Assembly: GCA_002633005.1 (NCBI GenBank)
Contig: NMRA01000031.1
Coordinates: 1,027,004 to 1,087,003, forward strand
Length of the DNA stretch: 60,000 nt
Direction of reading: 5' to 3'
DNA from: Phoronis australis
Taxonomy: Eukaryota > Phoronida > Phoronidae
In this document: piece by piece, positions 47,109 to 59,639 of the stretch
Layout: the number at the start of each line of letters is the position of its first letter
Numbering within the stretch: the first letter of the stretch is position 1
Translations under genes and position numbers: made by a program
Notes under the pieces: generated by a model
The model's database searches: none
What the model was told of the DNA's origin: nothing
The model's input: only the letters and a program-made list of their open reading frames with translations

Positions 47109-50100
47109 TTACTTCTTGTTCTTTTTCTCTTCCTGAAAAACAAAGTTAACAGTGGATGAACACTCGCTGTACATGATTATTTTTAGATGAAAATTCCACC
47201 AAATACATGTATGCCCCAGGCAAGTCGCTTGCAGTTTGCTGTGTATCTTACTAATGCAGTAGTAGTGACACGCAAATGTGCAATTTGTATACGCACAACG
47301 TTGACGCGCAGTTGAAAGGACATTTCAAAAGTCGTTCGTCAAAACCGAAAAGCGGATTGACAAAACTTGTTCATAGAGTTGAGAGTTTATCATGACAAGA
47401 AAACGTGAAACTGATGTTGGAATGGCAATGATTTAAATTCAAACTGATGAGTAATTTCCAGTTAGTTTCATGCCACTCTCACTCAAAACATGACGTGTCT
47501 CGATGAGGGTAGTCTCCGCAGCATTCTGAACTGCTTTCTATGAGCCCCGTGAAACATTCAATGCGTGAAACAACGAGCCCTAAAATGAGAGTCTCTGCAC
47601 TATACTTAATATCGCCACCAATTTTCCGAAGAACAAAAGCCCTTAAAAGCTGAATTTCGCCAAGTTTAGCTGGCTAAAACCAAAAATGGAATTGGGTCTT
47701 TCACAGAACCAGTCTCGTAATGGACCTTGCCGTGATAGAATTCTTTTTTGTTCATAATTAGAACACCGAATTCATCAACGACATGGAATATATTTCAATT
47801 TATTGGGGATGTCCATTCAAAAATGGCTCGTATACACACTGTCTGTTGAGGTTGGCTGTTCAACAATGGCGCATATATGCACTGCATGCAAAGGAAATGT
47901 AATCCTATCACCGTAAAAATAGTATTGAAACCAACAATACGGGAGCAAAAGATCTTAATCGAATTTCATTTGTAGCCAACTAAGAAGGATACATGAGCAA
48001 GGTGTCCCACTTACCTTGGACGCCAACAGAATCATGATGCGTCGGAATATCTGGATGAAGTCAATGAACAGGTCGACAGAGTGCCTGCGAAATACAGCAG
48101 ATATGGTCACTGTCTTGGCTCGTGCCAACATCGTGGAATGTTTAAGGTCAACTAGCAAGTGCATGGGTATGAAAACACGGAAGATCAACAATGACATTCA
48201 ACGGTGAATCTTTATGCATTTGCTAATAATGTTGTTTGTCATTTTTCTAGCACAAATGTCATAAGACATACAAATTTGAAACGGCATGCCAAATCACATC
48301 ACTCAAAGGGTGAGAAATTTAAGCGGAGTCATTTCATGTTTCATCAAATAACTTAATCTTAACTTTCTACATGAAATCGAACAGCTGTGACATACATGGA
48401 CAATTTAATTCAAAAAAATAAATTTCTTTATTTCAAAAACTCTTTTACCCGCGACTGCGGAATTAAGGTTTTGACGAGATGTGGCTGACCTTAACATCCC
48501 TTTGAAGTGGTGGTGATATACTAACAACATTTCTAAAATTTATTGGTCTTTACACCAACCTCCTAATGTAAACAGACTGGAGGTTGGAGTAAATAGACCA
48601 AGACATTTTAGCAATATTACAGTTCAATACTTCAGAATCAAACAAGACTTGCCAGATAAAGTCATCGTCTCCACGTCTCTTCTTCTCAACTATCAGCTGC
48701 GTGTCATACAGCACAAATCCGCAGAACATGAACAGTCCGAGGTACAGCTCCACCTGTAGGCAAATTTATCATGTCTATCAAAATACGCGCTTGCAACTCG
48801 CATTGTTTCAAATTTATCATGTACCGTATTCGCCGTAATAACTGCCCAGGGCGCTTAGAAAAGTTCGTTTCAGGGGGGACGCTTATTATAACGCAAGGCC
48901 ATTGAAACCCGGTCTCCGAAACGAGTGAAATCGGAAGCTAAGATACATCATATTTATGCTCTGTGATGTATCTTTAATCTATGAAAGACTTTCTACAAAA
49001 CCGTGGTGCGTTGCTATCAAACTTTGCTGCTAAATTATGATCATTTTACAGAAAATTGTGCTGAAATCCCAGGGCGAAAACTCGCCGACTGCCTGCCTCG
49101 CTATCATTGATATGGCGACTTGAATGCTTGAATAAAAATAGTTTCGACTCAAGCAAATTACCTGAAATCCTCCTGAAGTTTTCCAAGAAGCGTCCCTAAG
49201 ATTTTTTCAAGTTCCCGTGGAGTCGGGATCACAGCAGATTTAAGTACAAATCTGTGTAACATCGTACCATCTACATGTATGATCAGCAACATGAGAAATA
49301 TGTCTGGCCAGAACACACATGTTGTTGTCAAGGCGTGACGTTTGTTTTGAAGTTCGTCTGCGTTTGTGAGTAAGCGAGCGTGTGCGTGTCACCAGAGTTC
49401 ATTTGACAAAGCAGAGACCGTCTTTTGGCCAGAGCCACGCAATCTAACGAGCTAGATGTGCATTGTATCTAAAGAAATTTGCACAAGCAGTAGGCCTAAA
49501 CCAGAGCGTGTTTCAGTCAGCACTTGCCGGTCTAATGTGCTAACAACGTTCGACATTTGTCTCGGTAAGGCCATATTAGTCGCCGTGATTACTAATATGT
49601 GACTATCTAACAGTTATTTTTCGGTGTAAGGATGTGTAAGTATTCACTGCCAGTTGTCATTTTATCTGATATTTGGCTTAAAAATACCAATTATGGTTCA
49701 TCAAACAATTCATCTTAAAAATAACGCTAACATTTTTTATAGTATTAGAAACTATCGGAAATTAGTGCCAATATTCATTTCTTGCCGATGCTGTGCTACC
49801 TGTTTCATGAATGGATAGTTCCCGACTAATGTCTTTGATGACAGGTTCATGTATGTAGCGTGCACTTCTTGGCCACGTGCTTTTAACACTGGCCAAGCTT
49901 TTTATTAGTCTTCAATTGATTCGTGGTTTTCACGTGTACAAAGAAATTTGGATTCATGTTGAAAGCGGGAAATATCTACCAAGCAATCCCGTAGACAAGT
50001 ACACTACTTCTGTTCTGAAAGGCCAGACCATTGGTCCTCGCAAGATCAGCAGAACTTTTGTGTTCGTTTTGAGGCATGGCGGAAGTTTGAAGTGTATAGT

Positions 50101-53100
50101 CACGGCTAAATACCGACATAGCGGCGAAGCTCGTGGTCTACAAATTCTGCGCACAATGATTTTTTCAGGACTGTCGGATATTATCGATAAATTGAAGACG
50201 TTACTGTAGAATTTTAGGACTGTAGGTAAGGCATTTTTCGCACGTACATGCTCATGGACTGGGCGCTTATTTTAGCAAAGTCTGAAAACGCGTGGGGGGC
50301 TTATAGGGGCATGGGCGGTTATTACGGCGAATTCGGTATATCAAAACGTGTGCTAGCAACTCGCATGGTGTTTCAAATTTATCATGTATATCAAAACACG
50401 TGCTTGCAACTCACATTGTGTTTCAATTTTCCTCAAGTGCTCTACAACATTTCAAGTATGCAGTCGACATCTTTCACATCAATGCAAAACAACACAACGC
50501 TTACCACGTGTCCCCCTGCAAATGGGAACTGCACACACAATCTCACTTTTAAGCTGACCTCAAACACGCCTCATACACATTTCCATGAAGCTCACCTGCC
50601 AGAGGATGTAAGATCGTAAGAACAGGTTGACCAGTCCTCCCAACAGTAACATGTTCAACATTGAGAACAGAGTTCCTGGAATGGAAAGCATGGACTAGAC
50701 ATAACACACGCGTCGCGACAAAAATCGTTTACCCAACAGTGAAAACATTTCATATTGTAGGCTGTAATTTGAACTCAGTCTCATCTCAGTAAGCAACACT
50801 CATGCACAGCCCGACATCAGGATTCAGACCAGGCAGTCACTAAGGGTTTACAATTTACATGATTTAAGAATTTCTGGTCAAAATTTTCTAAGGATGATGA
50901 TGCAGCTGGTGACACAAGACTAAACAGATCTTACCGCCAAGATATAGCCACTTCCTGTCAGGACTCAACAGTGAGCTGATTGTGAAGGATCCAAAGATGA
51001 CACAAGAGACCAAGAATGCAGTTGGGATGATTCTGCAACAAAAAAACACATGCCTACAAAGCGCACAAGCTGTATGTATACTGAGTAAACACAAACGAGC
51101 TGGATCAAATAATCCTCATTATTGAACCGACAGTTTCTATACTAAATATGTGCGTACTTTCACCTAGGCATGCATAATCAAAATAACGCACTTTCCTTGA
51201 AACAAGTTATGCTCAAGTTCTTCTCACACATGCGCCTGAACTCCATGCAGAGGCCTAGTTGGCTATCCGTTGTGTGCATGGCTTCAATGGTGTGTTTCCT
51301 CTTTTTTCCATTCTTTGATCTTTTTGAATTAAAAATATTTAACGAATGAATTGAATACACAACAACATCTTTGTAACTGCTAAACCTAGTTTCACCCGCA
51401 TGCTACTTGAAACTTGCTTACATGGAGCCTGTAGGCGTATGCATTTGATTCCTTGATGGGGGTGTAGCTTCGCAAATAGACTTACTTATAGATCTAACTA
51501 CACACATATAGAGGTCAGCTCCAGCATTGAACCAACAATACAAGACATTAACCCAAACGAAACATCGACACTGGATCTTATGGATGCTGGAATCAACATG
51601 CCCATGGTTTATGCTTACATTTTTTGAACTAAGTTCCAACTAATCGCTTGTGGAAACAGCCCGACCAAGCAAGACCAAGACAATTGACCAAGCCCACACT
51701 GGCGACGGAAGATATTGGGAATAAGATATTTTGGTTTTAGGAATGGAAAAACTCCTGCAGCGTAACTTCCAACATGGCCTAGCTTTAATGAACTGCAAAC
51801 ATGCCACCCACAAACTGACACCACCTTTCAGATATGTGTGTGTAAAGATATGTGTGTGTAAACAGAAGTTCACAAGGTGCAAATGGACACCTGTTGTGTG
51901 GACGATCATTTTTCCCACACACGTCTAAATGCAGAGTGGTATCAAGTCAGAAGCAATTTTGTACGAGTGCAACAGAGTACCCTAAGATAGTCAGTGCAAG
52001 CTGGAGCGTGTAACTTGTTGTAAATTGTGTTGACATAGTTTACGAAGATGCCAAGTAAACAGGAGCTGACATGGACCATCTAGGTCATTTCACCTTGATC
52101 TCACTGGTGCAAATATCATCATGTAAACGCAGTACTAGCGTACGAACCTTGGGTTGAGACGGATGACATTGTCCATCAGTGGACCCAGGGACATACCAGT
52201 AGTAGTGGCGAACCCAAGTAGCATGGCGAACCGCTGACCTCTCTTGTCTCTACTGTTGGGTGTAAGACCCAACCAAATCAGCAGGCCAATGCCAGCAATC
52301 ATGGGCAGGAACCCGTACTGAAGAAATAAAACAGCTAGCAATAAAAAAGTGATGCTCAAACTTGCTAAATTAACAGCAAATAGATTCACAAAGTAAATCA
52401 CACGACACTGAAAACTTGGTGGTGATTGTATCCACTCAGTTTTTCATGTTATCAAAATTCAGATAATTACACACTCATGACTTCAACGTGAACTCGGTAA
52501 AATGATAAAAACCAGGACATTGTTACAGTTATCAGGTATTGAATCAGGCCTTAGTGGTTTAAGCTTTTTATCTTCACTGTTGTATAAGTCCTTAATGGTG
52601 TTTCCCAATTCATCACTGGTATATCATGAACAGTATTTTAAATTCTAAAAATTCACAAAGACTATAAAAGACATACAAAATTGTAACTAAAACCATCAAT
52701 TTGACCTCACAAACCCAGCTTCTCTCGTTAGACACTGCGAGTTAGTACTGTCTATGGAACAATAGAACATGGCATATATGGTTTACAAGGGGTCTGAATT
52801 TTGTTTCTGAATTCACTGTCACTGCGTAAACACGGATGACCTTCAGACTGTATTCAATAGGGAGGAGGACATTCTGTTTCCTGAATGGAAGTGAATGTAG
52901 AACCAAGATGTGGACCCTTTGCCAAAACGTTTGCATCACTTTCCATTATTCAATGGATGATTACATGTGGGAGAAATAGTAATTACACAGAAAATCTATT
53001 TCTACTAATATAACCAGGAATTTGTACTTAACAATAAGCATAACATCAAAAATAGTTCTTTTGCAATTACAATAGATTCTACTCCTTTGCAAAGACACTA

Positions 53101-54402
53101 AAGCACGCAAAAGCAAGCTTGAATGATGATCACCTCAAAGATGCGATACAAATGAAGGTAAGCCCCAGCGGTTGCTGCTAACATGCATGCTGCTAGGCAA
53201 CTGTAGACACTGCGCAGGTGGCGCTGTACTGGTTTCTCCCTGCAAATAAACAAGACCATCTGAAATCTTCTCATAAGTTAAATGAATTGCAACTGTACAC
53301 AAACTTTGCAAACTTAAATCTGCAGCAGCTACAAGCCTGCCATCTACAAAGGATAACAAAACATGGATTTTTTCGAAACTCGCAGTGTCCAGTCCAGGGA
53401 CTGACCAGGCTGTGAAATGCATCGCAAGGCGACAACGTAGGAGCTTGTCACACTGGCAGCTTACGCTTATTATTCAAATTCAATTTTGGTCTGTTCGCCA
53501 GCTGAGGTTGCCTCAAAGTCCACCCAACCGACTGGTAACATTAGGGTGGTGACCTCCCGGCCACAGGCCTGCCTTTTGCAGAACTGAGAGGTCCTTCTGA
53601 AACCGGTAACAACTGCTGATAAACGGAGCTTTTCTCTCAATAGAAAAAAATTTCAAAGGCCCATTACTGAAAGCAGTGCCAGCAGGTACGTGGACAGTGA
53701 CGTGTGCATGGAATTGAGTTTTGAACAGGTATCTTCAGTGAAGTGAATTGTTACCGTTTAAATGCCAATTTTTTTCCTTTTTGCATTCTACCCTATATCG
53801 TGCAACTGTTGCGAAGTGTTGCATCCTCTATCAAAAACTTTTAGTCTCATGACCTATTTTCTTTCAGGTGAAATCATTCGAAATCCCATGAAAATATATG
53901 TTTTATTACAATGAGTGAGCTTCTCTAGAAATACCACATAATGAACATGGATGTTAAGATGGTGTCGAAAATACACTTTTGCTACTTACATTGTTGAGAA
54001 AATTTTTTGCAAAGCTCCCGTACAAGAACATAAGCTTTTTCGCTTATTTACTTCCTTATGCAAAGAGTTTGAAACTGGTGTACTACCTGAATTTTTTCAA
54101 AAAAATTAAAAGTAAAATTGTACGCTGCAAGTACAAGATGAAAATTCCAATTCATAACAAACGAATGATGTCAATAAATTAATGATGAAATGAATTATGA
54201 AATGTTTCTAAGAACACGTCAGCATTAACTGTTTCAATGTCGAACAATTAATTCCACCTAGGACGAGTATACCTTAGAACAAAAAGAAACATGAATATGC
54301 CAGATATAAACGACACAAGTCAACAGACAATGACACATACAAACTGTCGAATGTCAACAGTTTTCTGAGGTTGTCTCCTTCCCAAAATCCAGCTGCTGCC
54401 AT
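47109..54402 (-). CDS. TMBIM6: Bax inhibitor-1 / TMBIM6, 8 coding exons
   Basis: Bax inhibitor-1 is a multi-pass ER membrane protein that leaks calcium and dampens ER-stress cell death. Exons in transcript order: 54402-54341, 53239-53134, 52317-52148, 51032-50935, 50675-50596, 48753-48653, 48084-48015, 47132-47109. They total 711 nt, giving 236 residues against 237 in human. Landmarks are LEKPVQRHLRSVYSCLAACM, LMIWL-like IWLGLTPNSR, GFATTTGMSLGPL, KWLYLGG, MFCGFVLYDTQLIVEKK, and SVDLFIDFIQIFRRIMILL, ending in a lysine-rich EEKKNKK tail like that of human. The acidic residues of the family's pore region (YDTQ, FIDFI) are kept. About six or seven hydrophobic segments are visible. Intron 6 begins with GC (TG|GCAAGT at 48652-48651), which the W-H junction requires. 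The intron between exons 5 and 6 holds a 1.5-kb transposon. Confidence 0.95.
48824..50336. mobile_element. TA-flanked TIR DNA transposon copy 2 (1,513 bp) with a HIRAN-like ORF
   Basis: The left end CCGTATTCGCCGTAATAACT is the inverse of the right end, which reads TTATTACGGCGAATTCGG. TA flanks both sides (48822-48823 and 50337-50338). The element sits inside a ~48-bp tandem repeat; joining the flanks at one TA recreates the intact unit junction CATGTATATCAAAAC seen at ~50388. Its ends resemble those of 22821-24332, including GCCCAGGGCGCTTA. No transposase recognised. Confidence 0.85.
49877..50209 (+). CDS. HIRAN-like domain ORF inside the transposon
   Basis: A 110-codon ORF. From about residue 16 it reads RGFHVYKEIW, then GQTIG-PRKISRTFVFVLRHG, then a C-terminal LKTLL. 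This resembles a HIRAN-type domain (RGYHVYK...W, VGHxPRKISR, FLRRGG) that I recall as common in repeat-borne proteins of cnidarians and molluscs. The usual acidic residues of the middle part are partly lost, and the N-terminal 15 residues look unrelated. It may be a decayed exon. The ORF alone is too short to be a transposase. Family call is from memory. Confidence 0.45.
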   Translation: MLLTLAKLFISLQLIRGFHVYKEIWIHVESGKYLPSNPVDKYTTSVLKGQTIGPRKISRTFVFVLRHGGSLKCIVTAKYRHSGEARGLQILRTMIFSGLSDIIDKLKTLL

Positions 54403-54742
54403 CTTGATTTCGTTGCTGGTTTTGCTTTTGAAGGTCAAGGTTAGGGCTGGGGCATTTTACGACAATAACAATATTTCAAATTCTGATAGAAAAATATTAC
54501 ACCTCAAAACGCACACTTTTGTCAGTCAAAATAAACAGTATATATTCAAAGTTCTTATAACATGCTAATATGTTTTTGTTAACTAAATGGTGTAATGTCG
54601 TAAAGTAGTTCATGACGTAAATCGAGCATTCATTTCAGTTTTAGGTACTCGTGATCGAGGTAACGTCGTGCGAAGAGGTGTACTTAACTGAATGATTGTT
54701 TTCTGTTGTATTGTACGTCGTGTCTAGGTGATTTATAATGCC
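54403..54742. promoter_or_regulatory. Divergent promoter region, TMBIM6 / signal-peptide gene
   Basis: Only 340 bp separates the TMBIM6 ATG (minus strand) from the ATG at 54743 (plus strand), so a bidirectional promoter is likely. No specific element was placed. Confidence 0.4.
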
Positions 54743-54803
54743 ATGGCATCATCGCCTGTGCTCCTAGTTTTGTCAGGAGTTTTGTTCGTATTTCTCACTT
54801 GTG
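54743..54803 (+). CDS. Putative first exon with signal peptide; rest of gene not assigned
   Basis: ATG in an excellent context (GCCATGG) opens MASSPVLLVLSGVLFVFLTC, a typical cleavable signal peptide, and the exon ends in phase 1 at a strong donor (TGTG|GTAAGT, 54803/54804). A second ATG 5 nt upstream (54738) opens an 8-codon ORF that overlaps it and stops at TAG, so it could tune translation. I could not find a convincing exon 2. One option is 55462-55495 (phase fits, 34 nt). The product would be secreted or membrane-bound, function unknown. Confidence 0.5.
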
Positions 54804-55461
54804 GTAAGTTAAGCACGTTTTGACTTTTAACAAAGTTTGGTCGTGTCGTCAGAGTTGTAGTTGTGAGTTGTGTCAATGGGCGAGTAAACACGTGAATGCT
54901 GTCCGTTAATACAGTGCTGTGTGAATCTAGTGAAAACTCGAACTGGGAACGAAGAGCATGTTTTTCACCGTCAAACTAGTTCACGCAACTAGAACAAGCA
55001 TAAAAGAGTCGGTCATGAAAGTTTCAATAATTTCCTAAGAAACAATTTAGCCAGGCCTCTCACTTAGACCTTCTGGAATTGTATTGAAAATCTGGGGCAT
55101 TAAGTTTGTTTATTTACATAATTGTCTGGCTAGTAGATTATTAAGTTGTTGACGTAGCTCCTGTTCAGTAACGCTAGGACCTCGCTTAAAAGCAAGACTT
55201 CGCGAGATTACATGAGACATTGCCATGTATTTTTAATGAGAGCATGTGACGTGGACTAGATTTTAGTTAGGACTTAGCGTAGGTCCTAGCATTACTGAAC
55301 GCCGGCCAGGGCTCCCTGTTGTGAATTTCTGGTTCCGGGTGTGACAAACAGTTGAATGAAAGGATCCTTGAAGCTCGTTAATACCAGTGGACAATTGCTT
55401 GTTGACAAATCCATATCGATGCTCGACTTACACGCAGATAACCTGTGTTAGTTGAGGACAG

Positions 55462-55656
55462 GTGGTCTTCTACAATGGTGCTCATCTGAGCATAGGTAAG
55501 ATCCCAGATCCACGATCCAGAGACGCACACACAATCGAGCTCACCCAGATGTACTCCCAACCCAGCAAAGTGTTCCTGAGGGCAAATTCGAGGATGCCAC
55601 CAAGGATGATCTACAATCTAATGCCTGGCGGCGCACTCCCCACTCTGCGCAATTGA
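55462..55656 (+). CDS. Possible coding exon, unknown protein
   Basis: An open stretch begins at an acceptor-like GAGGACAG|GTG and runs 64 codons to TGA. About 61% of its third codon positions are G or C, well above the surrounding AT-rich DNA, as expected for coding sequence. The protein (VVFYNGAHLSIGKIPDPRSR at its start) matches nothing I recognise. Its frame does not join the phase 1 exon at 54743, so it may belong to another transcript or be chance. Confidence 0.25.
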   Translation: MVFYNGAHLSIGKIPDPRSRDAHTIELTQMYSQPSKVFLRANSRMPPRMIYNLMPGGALPTLRN

Positions 55657-55901
55657 GATGAGGCAGTTTAATAGGCCTCTCTAAGTTGCTCGCCAATGGG
55701 CAATTGTTCTTTGGCCAATTGTTTTGGACGCTCTACTTGTACATGGTTGGTTTGTGTTCAACACCGGCTGTTGTTAGATATATCTCTGTTCATATTGTCT
55801 CTGTTCCCACTTGGTCTTTGTAAATTTTTGCAGTAGTATTTACAGTGAAATGTCCGCAGTCCTCTGTCTCCTTGCAGATAGTTCTGTTGCTGNCCACTCC
55901 A

Positions 55902-55993
55902 TGCAGCACACACCAACCAGTCCCTGCAGCACATGCCAACCACTCCATGCAGCACATACCAACCACTGCCTGCAGCACACACCAACCACCAAA
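55902..55993 (+). repeat. 23-bp tandem repeat beside an undetermined base
   Basis: TGCAGCAC recurs at 55902, 55925, 55948 and 55971 with ACCAACCA spacers. The N at 55893 directly precedes it, so the copy number may be collapsed in the assembly. Confidence 0.85.
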
Positions 55994-56039
55994 GTGTACA
56001 CACAATAATCTTTTACATAACATCAAATTCTTGATTTGT

Positions 56040-59000
56040 AGTTATGAAACGTAATGTGAAATTTAAGATACGATTATTTTGTTTATACTTCAACATAAAT
56101 AATTCAGATGTTCCATTTTATTTGATTTAGATAACAAAGTGAAACATCAAAGTAAAAATTATTTTCATATACTAAATGAGAAAGTGCATATTTTACCAGG
56201 ATAATAATTGGTGATCCGTGCAAAAATTCTATACGTATTTGCAATACAAGGAATGAAGAATGATATGTAACACCATTCTGTGTGATAAACTCCGTCTAAG
56301 TGAGACTACGAGGGCGGTTATCATTGTCACCCTTTTTAATCACCCACAGTATTCAAATGGTTACTCTGCTCTGCTATGCCAAATGTGTTTTGGCAAAATC
56401 CTTAAGGCTACTAGTACTTCTGTGACTGTTGCAGTTGACTATCGATTTGTTGTAAATTGGCAGAGTTGTCTCCCATATCAGGTACTGTGTAGCGATATGA
56501 ACTTATTCTGTGTGAATGATAATTCAGCCATACTAAGTCCATTGTGCGGTTTTCTACATTTTGGTGACACTGGTGTTCAGAAATTTCTGGATGAAGTTGG
56601 ATTTGTAATCCCATTTCAAATTGAAGGGAGCAACCAGTATAATTTCAAATGAAAATGTTGGCATGCCTCTGTTTTTTTTTTTGGTCATGAAATCCAGGGC
56701 TTCTTGCCCCTCCCCTCTCTTCAGTTGTTAGTTTTTATAGTAGTAGACAGATTTTCATAGTGACTTTTTGTTTATTCATTATCTTGTAGAAATTTAAGTT
56801 AATGCACTGTCCACTTAAATTGGAGAACCTGGAAATGAGTGCTTCAATTAATTGGGAGGTGAATGTTCACCCGAACGAAGGTGCTTGACCTGATCTGAAC
56901 TGGACTGTAACTCTGGTCACCTATTACATTCAAACTAAGTACACACATCCATTGTTCAAAGAATTTGCCGCAAGACTAGGTGGCGACGCTGAATAAGAAT
57001 CAGCGAGTGGTTAAGCGTACAGCTTGAGACAGGAGAAAATTGATAGAGAAATTTTCTTCCAAAATTCTTGGACTGATCTGTGTTATGAGAGTCACTGGAG
57101 GATGCAAGTCATTACAAACTGCATCCTTTTGTTCACAGTTCAAATTTTCCAACTAAAATATATCTGGTCAAAAACTTCTGCGAAGTTGTATGACGTATTG
57201 ATGAACAGCAACATCACATGCAGCATAACATCTAAAAGGTTTATCTGAATGCAGTCAACATTTCTGAGAAATGATATTAGTCAAGGTTGGAAATTCTGCT
57301 GTCCTCCATAACCTTAGTTCTTTTTTGATCACCTTATGAATTTAGCCAATGAACAGCACATCTAAATTGCCAGTACACACAGTGTGAATATATTTTTGGG
57401 ACACCCTACGTATACCGTATGCTGTACTTCCAGCATGTACTTCTGCTATCTGCTGCCATGCCAGTGACACTATTTTGTATCAAAACCATTAAGACATTCA
57501 CTAGGATAATATGGGTCGATCTACCCGTAGAACCTCGTATTTGTGAATCAAGACAATAAGTTATACCTGCATGCTGATTGTGAGGGAAAATGAAGGCTTG
57601 ATATGATTGCTACATGTTTGTTTTAAACATATTGGCCTTCAGCAAACTGGGAAAGGGCTCCACTGACCTCGACTTTGTCAGGGTATGTGGATGACCAGGT
57701 TATGAATTGATAACATAAAAAATGATTTTGTGCTTCCAAATTCACCAGTGATTTGGTTATGGTGGTGCGGTGTCCATGTGGGCATATTAATTTACAATGC
57801 AACTAAAGACACTTCCCAAGTCCCCATACAGGAACTGAGGTCGGCGAACCCTCACCTGAAGGGGAAAACCAGCATGTGTCCGCCGATGTGCCTGAGGTCG
57901 CACTGACTGCTTTTCGCTCAAACAGAGAATTAGCAGTGTATTGTGTGCTTGGTGACGAATAATTTTCCTTGGGTCCCGTAACCCACACACAGGCTCGCCT
58001 GAAGCAGTTGGACACGATCAGGCCCTTTTGATTTTGACTTTTATCCGTTTTCTTCCTGTAGTATGTGGTATGACGAGCTCGTGGCAATTTAGGATTCTTA
58101 CCAGATAGCCTAACAAAAGCTGAGGAAACATTAGTGACCTGTAGGTTGCCAAATCGATCATTACTTTATTAATGACAGGAAGCAAATTCTGTGAGGTCTT
58201 TCCACAGTCACAGTGGTAACATTTTGAAAACTTGTTCTGTCTTCATTTCTAAAATCTATTGACCTATTTACACAAACTTTTAGCTTAATGGGCATGTCGC
58301 ATGTTGAGTCGGTTCGTCATTCTTTGGAGAATTATCACAGGTCATGGTTCACTCAGATCAAATGTTACTACATCACAACTCCAAAGTGGTTCCATGCTTT
58401 CCCCTACCTTCTGTGAATTGGAAAGTTCAGTTCAAGGTAGTGATTTCAGAATTACACAGGTTATGGAATGCATTGTAAATTAGCTGTTGAGGTCTGCTTT
58501 CGAAAGTTCCATCACGTGTTTTACATCAACAGTTTGCTTTTACTGGGGAAAGATTGTATCAGTATATTGTAAACATTCCCTTTTCCTGTTAGTAAGTTTG
58601 CCAGCAGTACATAACGTGTTATTTTTGATGTCTGTGTAATCGTCATTTGTCTAAAATGTGATAACGACTGGCCTTACTATAATTTGTTCTTGCCTTAATA
58701 TGACTAGAAGTGATATTTAGGATGCTGTTTCAGGAAATTCAGTTAAGACTTCACAGCAATGTGGTCTTACACACCGCGCTAGCCTTGGTACAAAGCTGTA
58801 TACTAAAGATACAGCTTTGTGCCGATGTGGGTAAAAAAGTGGTAAAATAAATCTGACACAAATTTAGTGTCCTTACAAACTACAGTCTTCCTTGAGTTAA
58901 CTAAATTATTTAACGGTGTTGGAAAAAATGGCGTTCTACCGTTAGTCTGCTGCTAAAGTTGATGAGCGATCTTCTGCATCGGCTTTTGGCGCCATGAAAT

Positions 59001-59290
59001 GTGGCGTCACCTATTGGCCAGTTTGTTTTTCAACGATTTTTCAATCAACTTGTTCTTTCACGAGATTGCATACACGTCACAACAAATTATTGGAAGATTA
59101 TGAGTTTTTATGCGCCCACATATTTATATTTAGAATTTCGATACCGGAATACCGAATTTCAGAACAAATTTTGCTGCTGCGAAGCTGTCGCAAAAAATGT
59201 AGGAAATGGCACGTGTGCGTAACACTAGCGTACTGCTTTCAAAACGACAATATACTTTTCATTGTTACAAAAGGTCGAGAATGACGCAAG
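56040..59290. other. Right-end intergenic or intronic sequence
   Basis: Contains a 130-codon open frame (56260-56652, +) with no recognised domain and AT-rich codons, and a minus-strand open stretch at 57803-58087 that includes a donor-like CAG|GTGAGG. Neither is convincing. This may be intron of the signal-peptide gene that starts at 54743. Confidence 0.3.
58787..58823. other. 15-bp perfect-stem hairpin
   Basis: GGTACAAAGCTGTAT and ATACAGCTTTGTGCC pair over 15 bp with one G-T wobble and a 7-nt loop ACTAAAG. It stands alone in AT-rich DNA without a nearby gene. It could be a MITE core or a small structured RNA. Confidence 0.6.
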
Positions 59291-59299
59291 AAAATGACG

Positions 59300-59347
59300 T
59301 TTGTTGCATTGTTTTTCACTCTAATGGTTGAAACGAGCAAGGTGAGT
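59300..59347 (+). CDS. Possible signal-peptide first exon near the window end
   Basis: ATG at about 59300 opens MTFVALFFTLMVETSK, hydrophobic like a signal peptide, followed directly by the donor-like AAG|GTGAGT. An acceptor-like GATGCAG lies ~70 bp on, after which a phase-0 frame reads VSWRDDQQNYHGFVQF and stops at ~59505. A very small secreted protein or the start of a larger gene beyond 60,000 are both possible; chance is not excluded. Confidence 0.3.
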
Positions 59348-59639
59348 GTCGGTTGATTCCCAGATTTTGCATGCACACCGTCCGGTCTTTAGCTCTACAT
59401 TTTGATGCAGGTTTCATGGCGAGATGACCAGCAGAACTACCATGGCTTTGTGCAATTTAGGGGTCTATGGAAGAAAAACACACAGTGGTACCTAGCTGTA
59501 TTTTGACGATAAGTCTTCATACAGCTAGCTGGATGGCTAACACCATGCCCACTTGACAGATGCTGAAATAAGTTTAGCCTAGTTATTATCTCAGTGTAGA
59601 AATAATTTGATAAATTATCAAGTGAGCCCTAAGTCTCAA

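Larger units (their letters stand above)
48761..50440. repeat. ~48-bp tandem repeat interrupted by the transposon
   Basis: The unit TATCAAAACACGTGCTTGCA + ACTCGCATTGTGTTTCAAAT + TTATCATGTA occurs once before the element (~48776-48823) and about twice after it (50337-50437). A partial copy (CAAATTTATCATGT at ~48761) abuts the acceptor side of TMBIM6 exon 6. Confidence 0.8.

Noticed and set aside
55758-56054. Open frames spanning the undetermined base at 55893
   Set aside because: They read through an N and the 23-bp repeat; not reliable.
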